Shown: piece after piece, positions 6,251 to 11,185 of the stretch | Numbering within the stretch: the stretch's first letter is position 1 | Layout: the number at the start of each line of letters is the position of its first letter | Source of the DNA: Pullilachnospira_A gallistercoris | GTDB lineage: Bacteria; Bacillota; Clostridia; Lachnospirales; Lachnospiraceae | Length of the DNA: 11,185 nucleotides | Direction: 5' to 3' | NCBI GenBank assembly: GCA_018712125.1 | Contig: DVHM01000047.1 | Span: 1-11,185, forward strand | Notes under the pieces: model-generated | Database searches by the model: none | Seen by the model: only the letters and a program-made list of their open reading frames with translations | Told to the model about the DNA's origin: nothing | Translations under genes and position numbers: made by a program

Positions 6251-7609
6251 ATGAGAAACGAGAATTTCAGAGAGTTTGCCAAATACGCGTCCCTCAACAC
6301 CCTGGGGATGGTTGGGCTGTCCCTGTATATTCTGGCGGACACTTTTTTCATATCCAAGGGACTGGGCGCCAACGGGCTGACGGCGCTGAATCTGGCCCTT
6401 CCCATCTACAACCTGGTGCACGGCGCCGGACTGATGCTGGGCATGGGCGGAGCCACCCGGTATTCCATTGTCGTCAGCAGAGGCGACAGGGAACGGGGCA
6501 ATGAAGCTTTTACCGCCACCATGATGCTGATGGCGGCTTTTTCGTTGGTTTTTATGGCGTTGGGACTGTTTTTTTCCGGACAGATCACGACACTGCTGGG
6601 GGCGGACCCGGAAGTCTACGAGATGACCCGGACGTATCTGAAGGTCATCCTTCTGTTTTCGCCGGCTTTTATCTCCAACGAGATTTTTCTGGGGTTTGTG
6701 CGCAACGACGGCAATCCCCGCCTTGCCACGATCTGTATGCTGATGGGAAGCCTTTTCAACATTGTGTTTGACTATATTTTTATTTTCCCGCTGGGGATGG
6801 GAATCTTCGGCGCGGTGCTTGCCACAGGCATCTCTCCGGTGGTCAGTATCTCGCTGATCATGATTTTCTACTGCGGGCGTGGAAAACAGGGATTCCACTT
6901 CCGCCGCGGGATACCGGACGGAAAGACTTTCGGACGGATTTCCTCTCTTGGGGTGCCGTCTCTGATCACGGAAGTCTGCACCGGTCTGGTCATTCTGGTG
7001 TTTAATATGCTGATGCTGCGGCTGGAGGGCAATGTGGGCGTCGCCGCCTACGGCGTAGTGGTCAATATTTCCTATGTGATGGTGGCCATGTACACCGGCC
7101 TGGCCCAGGGAACCCAGCCCCTTTTGAGCCGTGCCTATGGCCGTGGGCAGTTCGGGGAGATGCGCCAGTTTCTGCGCTACGCCCTGGGGGCGGCGGCACT
7201 GATCTCCGCGGCGATCTATGTAGTCATCGGATTCTTCGCGGATCCGGTGGCGGGTATTTTCAACAGTGAAAACAATGTTACCATGCAGGCGATCGCGGTG
7301 CCCGGGGAGCGGCTGTATTTCTCGGCGGCTTTCTTTGTGGGATGCAATGTGCTTCTGGCGGTTTATTTTACCGCCGTCAACCGGCCGGTTCCGGCTCAGG
7401 TCATCTCTCTGCTGCGGGGAATTGTGATTCTGGTTCCGATGGCTGTCCTCATGTCCGGTATCTGGGGCGTCACGGGGCTGTGGCTGTCCTACCCGGTTAC
7501 CGAGGGACTGGTGTTTGTGTTTGCGGTCATCTGCTACCTGCTTTCCGTGAAGGGGAGCGGACACGGCCGCGGTAAAAGAAAGGGAGGAAATGGCGGAAAT
7601 GTTTCGTGA
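6251..7609 (+). CDS. MATE family multidrug/metabolite efflux transporter
   Basis: A 452-residue inner membrane protein of MATE (MatE) type with about twelve hydrophobic segments in two homologous halves. MATE proteins export cationic drugs or metabolites using Na+ or H+ gradients. Family landmarks: LADTFFISKGLG (28-39), the loop RNDGNPRLA (151-159) ending the first-half segment, and GLAQGTQPLLSRAYG (283-297) in the second half. The start at 6251 gives the usual N-terminus (MRNENFREFAKYASLN) just before the first helix; GAGAGG-like sequence (about 6231-6238) lies about 12 nt upstream, rather far. A longer frame from 6155 would add a highly basic tail that lies inside the CPBP gene and is rejected. 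The C-terminal tail is Gly/Lys-rich. Its 3' end overlaps the start of the next gene, suggesting coupled translation. The substrate is unknown. Confidence 0.94.
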   Translation: MRNENFREFAKYASLNTLGMVGLSLYILADTFFISKGLGANGLTALNLALPIYNLVHGAGLMLGMGGATRYSIVVSRGDRERGNEAFTATMMLMAAFSLVFMALGLFFSGQITTLLGADPEVYEMTRTYLKVILLFSPAFISNEIFLGFVRNDGNPRLATICMLMGSLFNIVFDYIFIFPLGMGIFGAVLATGISPVVSISLIMIFYCGRGKQGFHFRRGIPDGKTFGRISSLGVPSLITEVCTGLVILVFNMLMLRLEGNVGVAAYGVVVNISYVMVAMYTGLAQGTQPLLSRAYGRGQFGEMRQFLRYALGAAALISAAIYVVIGFFADPVAGIFNSENNVTMQAIAVPGERLYFSAAFFVGCNVLLAVYFTAVNRPVPAQVISLLRGIVILVPMAVLMSGIWGVTGLWLSYPVTEGLVFVFAVICYLLSVKGSGHGRGKRKGGNGGNVS

Positions 7610-8084
7610 GATGAGAAGAAAACGGCAGGAATTGGAGGAGCGGGATTGTATAGAGATTCTGAAAAAGGGGCAGACCGGCGTTCTGGCGGTGGCGGGGAGC
7701 GACGGCTATCCCTATGCGGTGCCGCTGAATTATGACTATGATGAGAGGGAGAAAAAGATCTTTTTTCACAGCGCCCGCTCGGGACACAAGTTGGATGCCA
7801 TCCGCGAAAATGAGAAGGTTTCTTTCTGCGTCATCGGAAAGGATCAGCTGGTGCCGGAGGAGTACACCACCTATTTTTCCAGTGTGATTGTCTTTGGCCG
7901 GGCTCGCGTTCTCTCGGACGACAGCCAGAAGCGGCGGACACTGCGGCTTCTGGCTGACAAGTACGTGGGGGATCCGTTGGAGAAGGTGGACGCGGAGATT
8001 GACCGGTTTTATGACACGGTAATCATGGTGGAGATTTCCGTGGAGCATATGACGGGAAAGCAGGCCATTGAACTGGTGCGCTGA
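7599..8084 (+). CDS. Pyridoxamine 5'-phosphate oxidase-fold flavin-binding protein (NimA-like)
   Basis: A 161-residue protein with the split-barrel PNPOx fold, closest in pattern to the NimA (5-nitroimidazole resistance) group. Such proteins bind FMN, heme or F420; most of this group have no proven reaction. Features: TGVLAVAGSDGYPYAVPLNY (26-45), then FFHSARSGHK (55-64), typical of the group, and a final strand followed by HMTGKQAIELV. The start at 7599 (MFREMRRKRQ) fits the usual N-terminus of relatives and is 11 nt from GGGAGG (7582-7587). ATG 7590 is only 2 nt from it and is less likely; the difference is three residues. It overlaps the MATE stop codon by 11 bp. The context with a MATE exporter and an FAD enzyme suggests handling of redox-active or toxic compounds, which is inference. 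Confidence 0.88.
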   Translation: MFREMRRKRQELEERDCIEILKKGQTGVLAVAGSDGYPYAVPLNYDYDEREKKIFFHSARSGHKLDAIRENEKVSFCVIGKDQLVPEEYTTYFSSVIVFGRARVLSDDSQKRRTLRLLADKYVGDPLEKVDAEIDRFYDTVIMVEISVEHMTGKQAIELVR

Positions 8085-8158
8085 CGGCGCCGGCGGTATG
8101 CTTCCGGCATCGGAGACCGGGAAAGGCGGCTGTTTGGGAGTAAAAAGGAGGCTTTGAC

Positions 8159-9535
8159 ATGAAGTATGATGTGATTATTATCGGGGCCGGACCGGGAGGC
8201 ATTTTTTCGGCCTATGAGCTGATGAAGAAACGGCCGGATCTGACGGTGGCGGTATTCGAGGAGGGACACAGGCTTGAGGAGCGGCACTGCCCCATTGACG
8301 GAGAGCGGGTAAAGAGCTGCGTCAACTGCCCGACCTGCGCCATCATGAACGGGTTTGGAGGCGCAGGGGCTTTTTCCGACGGCAAATACAATATTACCAA
8401 CGACTTCGGCGGCACTCTCTACGAGTACATCGGCCGGAAGGAGGCGCTGGAACTGATGCGCTATGTGGACGGGATCAATGTGTCCCACGGCGGAGAGGGG
8501 ACGAAGATGTATTCCACCGCGGGGACGAATCTGAAGAAGATCTGCATGCAGAATAAACTCAAACTGCTGGACGCCTCCGTCCGCCATCTGGGCACCGACA
8601 TCAACTATGTGGTGCTGGGCAATCTCTACCGGGAACTGAAGGAGCATATAGAGTTTCATTTTGACACGTCGGTGGAGCATCTGGAAGTGACAGACCAGGG
8701 CTACCGTGTGATCTGCGGCGACCGGTCCTACGAGTGTGAAAACTGTATTGTGTCGGTGGGGCGCAGCGGGAGCAAGTGGATGGAAAAAATCTGCGGGGAG
8801 ATGGAGATTCCCACAAAGTCCAACCGGGTGGACATCGGTGTGCGGGTGGAACTGCCTGCGGTCATCTTTTCCCATCTGACCGATGAGCTCTACGAGAGCA
8901 AGATTGTCTACCGCACAGAAAAATTTGAGGACAATGTGCGGACTTTCTGTATGAATCCCTACGGCATCGTGGTCAACGAGAACACCAACGGGATCGTGAC
9001 CGTCAACGGCCACAGCTACGAGGATCCCGAGAAGCGGACCGAGAACACGAACTTCGCCCTGCTGGTGTCAAAGCATTTCTCTGAGCCCTTCAAGGACAGC
9101 AACGGGTACGGGGAGAGCATCGCGCGGCTCTCCAATATGCTGGGCGGCGGCGTGCTGCTGCAGCGGTTCGGCGATCTGGTCAGGGGCCGCAGAAGCACGG
9201 TCAAGCGGATCGAGGAGGGAATGGTAACGCCCACACTGCAGGCCACCCCGGGGGATCTGTCTCTGGTGCTGCCAAAGCGGATCCTGGACGGCATCATCGA
9301 GATGATCTACGCGCTGGATAAGATCGCGCCGGGGACGGCCAACGACGACACCCTACTCTACGGGGTGGAGGTCAAGTTCTACAACATGGAGGTGGAGCTG
9401 AGCAAAGACCTCGAGACAAAATATCCGGGACTTTACATTATCGGCGACGGCAGCGGCGTGACCCACTCCCTCTCCCACGCCTCCGCCAGCGGCGTCTATG
9501 TGGCGCGGAAAATCGCACAGAAAGCGGGAAAGTGA
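8159..9535 (+). CDS. FAD-dependent oxidoreductase of the COG2509 type, with a four-cysteine cluster
   Basis: A 458-residue cytoplasmic flavoprotein. The N-terminal Rossmann motif is GAGPGG (9-14) with a following acidic residue at the end of strand 2 (FEEG, 33-36). NGFGGAGAFSDGK (64-76) is a hallmark of COG2509, a group annotated as uncharacterised FAD-dependent dehydrogenases. The C-terminal FAD segment is GDGSGVTHSLSHASASG (429-445). Between the two N-terminal motifs lie C44, C54, C57 and C60 (CxxCxxC preceded by a further Cys), which could bind a metal or iron-sulfur cluster or form a redox disulfide; related proteins as I remember them keep these cysteines. The substrate is unknown. The start is supported by AAGGAGG (8145-8151) at 7 nt. 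The 74-bp gap after the NimA-like gene has only a weak GCCGG/CCGGC hairpin (8089-8108) and no terminator, so it is probably the last gene of the run. Confidence 0.9.
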   Translation: MKYDVIIIGAGPGGIFSAYELMKKRPDLTVAVFEEGHRLEERHCPIDGERVKSCVNCPTCAIMNGFGGAGAFSDGKYNITNDFGGTLYEYIGRKEALELMRYVDGINVSHGGEGTKMYSTAGTNLKKICMQNKLKLLDASVRHLGTDINYVVLGNLYRELKEHIEFHFDTSVEHLEVTDQGYRVICGDRSYECENCIVSVGRSGSKWMEKICGEMEIPTKSNRVDIGVRVELPAVIFSHLTDELYESKIVYRTEKFEDNVRTFCMNPYGIVVNENTNGIVTVNGHSYEDPEKRTENTNFALLVSKHFSEPFKDSNGYGESIARLSNMLGGGVLLQRFGDLVRGRRSTVKRIEEGMVTPTLQATPGDLSLVLPKRILDGIIEMIYALDKIAPGTANDDTLLYGVEVKFYNMEVELSKDLETKYPGLYIIGDGSGVTHSLSHASASGVYVARKIAQKAGK

Positions 9536-9608
9536 TGGGATGGCGGCAGAATCGTGGGCCGCAGAGCCATAATTTTTAAAAAAATTTGCCAGAGTAGGGC
9601 GGAAAGGG

Positions 9609-9660
9609 AAGACAGATACTAAACAGGGACGATCATGTCCCGCGGTATCTGTCTTTTTTT
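9609..9660 (+). terminator. Strong two-part Rho-independent terminator
   Basis: An 11-bp outer stem, AAGACAGATAC (9609-9619) with GTATCTGTCTT (9645-9655), encloses an inner stem, GGGAC (9626-9630) with GTCCC (9637-9641). It runs straight into a T-tract (9654-9660). It ends the DegV-to-FAD-enzyme operon, 73 bp after its last stop, and insulates the spore coat operon. A further imperfect hairpin (GGGGGAAC / GTTCTCCCC, about 9663-9686) follows directly. Confidence 0.93.
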
Positions 9661-9748
9661 GTGGGGGAACGGCAGAGGTTCTCCCCGGGAACAGTGACCG
9701 CGAAAAGATGGATTGAAAAAGAAAAATAAAAGGAGAGGAGAGGATAGA

Positions 9749-10147
9749 ATGAGTGAACTTGCGATTGCCTCGGTAAAACCCCAGGAGTGGGAACAGCCCT
9801 TTGAGATTCCCACAGCCTTTCGGAATGGGAACCTTTTTCCGGAGCTTCAGAAGCCCTTCTTTGTCGAGGAGGAGGATTCTCTGGAGGTCATGCCGAAAAG
9901 CGGCCGGGAGGATATGCTGCTTCAGATTCAGCAGATCAGCTTCGCGCTGACAGACATCACGCTGTTTCTGGACACCCATCCCGGACACCCGGAGGCGGAG
10001 AAGATGAAGGGCCAGATGCAGGAGAAGCGGAAAAAACTGATGCGGGATTTTGCGGTGGAGTATTTCCCGCTGACCATGGACTGTGTGGGCGACCGTGAGA
10101 GGGAGACCGTTCCCTGGGAAGGAGGAGAACATCATGTGGATCTATGA
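9749..10147 (+). CDS. cotJB: Spore coat protein: CotJA-like and CotJB domains fused in one frame
   Basis: A 132-residue protein. Residues 1-40 resemble CotJA, with FRNGNLFPELQKPF (24-37) matching the GTLFPEL-type core. Residues 56-125 match CotJB: MLLQIQQISFALTDITLFLD (56-75), THPGHPEAEKM, and a short C-terminal PWEGG. CotJA, CotJB and CotJC are made together in the mother cell and enter the inner coat. CotJA and CotJB are normally separate proteins; here one uninterrupted frame carries both, joined by an acidic linker (VEEEDSLEV, 39-47). Internal ATGs at 9890 and 9914, each 2 nt after a GGAGG-like sequence, could be remnants of a separate cotJB start. The chosen start has AGGAG (9736-9740) 8 nt upstream; a longer frame from 9713 adds a lysine-rich tail and bypasses this site. 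It overlaps cotJC by 14 bp. I found no convincing sigma-E or sigma-K promoter in 9661-9748. Confidence 0.87.
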   Translation: MSELAIASVKPQEWEQPFEIPTAFRNGNLFPELQKPFFVEEEDSLEVMPKSGREDMLLQIQQISFALTDITLFLDTHPGHPEAEKMKGQMQEKRKKLMRDFAVEYFPLTMDCVGDRERETVPWEGGEHHVDL

Positions 10148-10766
10148 GAAACGGCTGGAATATCCGGTCAACATTACGAAGACCTGTCCGAAGACGGCAC
10201 AGCTGATTATCAGCCAGTACGGAGGACCTGACGGGGAACTGTCGGCCTCCATGCGGTATCTGGCTCAGCGCTATACCATGCCGGACAAGCGGGCGGGGGA
10301 TCTTTTGACGGACATCGGCACGGAGGAGCTGGCCCATATGGAGATCATCTGCGCCATGGTCTACCAGCTCACGAAAAATCTGACGCCGGAGGAGGCGAAG
10401 ACGGCGGGATTTGACGCCTACTATATCGATCACACCACGGCGCTCTGGCCCCAGGCCGCGGCGGGGCTGCCCTTTTCGGCCATTGAGTTTCAGTCCAAAG
10501 GGGATCCGATCACAGATCTGACGGAGAACCTGGCGGCGGAGCAGAAGGCCCGGACTGTCTATGACAATCTGCTCCGGGTTATCAGGGAGCCGGAAGTGAG
10601 AGATCCGCTGAAATTTCTCCGGGAGCGGGAGATTGTGCATTTCCAGCGGTTCGGCGAGGCGCTGGAACGGACAAAGGAGCGGCTGGATTCACAGAATTAT
10701 TACTATTTCAACCCGGAATTTGACAAACAGTTTCTGAAGGGAAACTGCGGCTGCGGGAAAAAGTAA
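10134..10766 (+). CDS. cotJC: Spore coat protein CotJC, manganese-catalase fold
   Basis: A 210-residue protein starting MWIYEKRLEYPV, as is usual for CotJC. It belongs to the non-heme manganese catalase family, and the expected di-manganese ligands are all in place: E35, E65-x2-H68 (EELAH), E136, and E166-x2-H169 (EIVH). It may therefore break down hydrogen peroxide in the coat as well as serve structurally. The last residues (GNCGCGKK) are a short Cys/Gly tail. The start at 10134 has GGAGGAG (10121-10127) 6 nt upstream and overlaps the end of the CotJA/B gene by 14 bp, indicating translational coupling. A terminator follows at 10818. A longer frame from 10083 would only add residues overlapping the upstream gene and is rejected. 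Confidence 0.95.
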   Translation: MWIYEKRLEYPVNITKTCPKTAQLIISQYGGPDGELSASMRYLAQRYTMPDKRAGDLLTDIGTEELAHMEIICAMVYQLTKNLTPEEAKTAGFDAYYIDHTTALWPQAAAGLPFSAIEFQSKGDPITDLTENLAAEQKARTVYDNLLRVIREPEVRDPLKFLREREIVHFQRFGEALERTKERLDSQNYYYFNPEFDKQFLKGNCGCGKK

Positions 10767-10778
10767 AGAGTGGCGGCA

Positions 10779-10844
10779 GGGCTGCACAAGAGCGGCAGCC
10801 CGTCGAAAAGAGGAGAGCCCGGCGCGCAGTCTGCGCCGGGTTTT
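10779..10844 (+). terminator. Terminator of the cotJ operon, with a preceding hairpin
   Basis: CCCGGCGC (10818-10825) pairs with GCGCCGGG (10833-10840) around a 7-nt loop and is followed by TTTT (10841-10844). A separate 7-bp hairpin, GGGCTGC (10779-10785) with GCAGCCC (10795-10801), precedes it and has no T-tract. The second stem is the likely terminator; the first may protect the cotJC mRNA end. Confidence 0.82.
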
Positions 10845-10847
10845 CAG

Positions 10848-10876
10848 TTGTCCGGCAGTGGGAATTGTGGTATAAA
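10848..10876 (+). promoter_or_regulatory. Sigma-A-type promoter for the sortase gene
   Basis: TTGTCC (10848-10853), a 17-bp spacer, then TATAAA (10871-10876) with an extended TGG before it. It begins 3 bp after the T-tract of the cotJ terminator. The predicted start near 10883 gives a leader of about 60 nt with a possible CGGCG/CGCCG hairpin (10890-10910). The form indicates expression by the housekeeping sigma factor, unlike the preceding sporulation operon. Confidence 0.7.
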
Positions 10877-10943
10877 TAAAATCGGATAGCGGCGTCGGAG
10901 CGCATCGCCGATGCCGGGAGCAGTGTACGAGAAAGGATATGAC

Positions 10944-11185
10944 ATGAAAAAGGGAAGAACGAGGAGTGTGCTGACCGGGCTGTTTGCCGGGATTCTGATT
11001 CTGGGGCTGCTGCTTGGCGGCTCCTATCTGTGGAGGGAATACCAGCAGAAGCAGAAACAGGAAGATCTTAAGGAAAAAGTCGTAGACCAGGAAGCGCTGG
11101 AGGAGCCGAAAGAGAGCAATCCCATTGACTTTGCCAGCCTGTGGAATCTGAACCCGGATGTCTACGCCTGGATTGATGTGCCGGG
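10944..11185 (+). CDS. srtB: Class B sortase, N-terminal part (cut by window end)
   Basis: Eighty codons of a gene that runs past the window. Class B sortases are membrane-anchored cysteine transpeptidases that attach surface proteins, often heme-uptake or pilus proteins, to peptidoglycan. The start at 10944 has GAAAGGA (10931-10937) 6 nt upstream. MKKGRTR is followed by one transmembrane helix (about residues 9-29), a charged Gln/Lys/Glu linker (about 31-58), and then IDFASLWNLNPDVYAWIDVPG, which in its IDFxxLxxxNPDVxxWIxVPG pattern is characteristic of the start of the SrtB catalytic domain. The catalytic His, Cys and Arg are beyond the edge, so activity cannot be judged. No substrate gene with a sorting signal is visible in the window. 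Confidence 0.88.
   Translation, partial: MKKGRTRSVLTGLFAGILILGLLLGGSYLWREYQQKQKQEDLKEKVVDQEALEEPKESNPIDFASLWNLNPDVYAWIDVP

Noticed and set aside
6137..7564. 475-codon open frame on the - strand
   Set aside because: It is rich in His, Gln, Arg and Asp and fully antisense to the MATE gene; this is typical of the reverse of GC-biased membrane protein codons.
8009..9013. 334-codon open frame on the - strand
   Set aside because: Antisense to the NimA-like and FAD oxidoreductase genes, without motifs or a ribosome site.
9568..9576. CATAATTTT as a sporulation promoter -10 for the cotJ operon
   Set aside because: It lacks a matching -35 for sigma-E or sigma-K and lies upstream of the strong terminator at 9609-9660.

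Overview
The window looks like a chromosomal segment of an endospore-forming, anaerobic Gram-positive bacterium, most likely Clostridia and probably Lachnospiraceae (inference). The grounds are strong GGAGG-type ribosome binding sites, a CotJ-type spore coat operon, a perfect match to the sigma-K promoter consensus, a class B sortase, a DegV protein and a carbohydrate-binding lipoprotein. There are no tRNA or rRNA genes, CRISPR arrays, transposases or phage genes. All genes but one run on the + strand.

Layout. (1) 1-2702, carbohydrate use: the 3' end of a family 3 glycoside hydrolase, then a large solute-binding lipoprotein. Their junction carries an unusual series of about 20-bp direct repeats. 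(2) 2766-3794: a membrane-anchored M23 peptidase starting at GTG. (3) 3795-4418: a long imperfect inverted repeat, then a single leftward gene (3998-4306) for a 102-residue cysteine-containing protein, with its own sigma-K-type promoter and terminator. It is probably a late spore component. (4) 4419-9535: a tightly spaced five-gene run, apparently one operon. It encodes a DegV fatty-acid-binding protein, a CPBP intramembrane protease homologue, a MATE exporter, a NimA-like flavin-binding protein and a COG2509-type FAD oxidoreductase, and it ends at a strong two-part terminator. (5) 9749-10766: the spore coat operon, with one gene joining CotJA-like and CotJB-like sequences, then cotJC (manganese-catalase fold), then a terminator. 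(6) 10848-11185: a sigma-A-type promoter and the start of a class B sortase, cut by the window edge.

How the genes fit together. Regions 3 and 5 belong to spore envelope assembly. Region 1 belongs to glycan uptake and hydrolysis. Region 4 combines lipid binding, membrane proteolysis, export and flavin chemistry; a stress or detoxification role is plausible but is inferred only from gene order. The strongest candidates for something new are the sigma-K single-gene unit at 3948-4357, the CotJA-CotJB fusion, and the repeat series at 613-692. I do not see a clearly novel multi-gene system.
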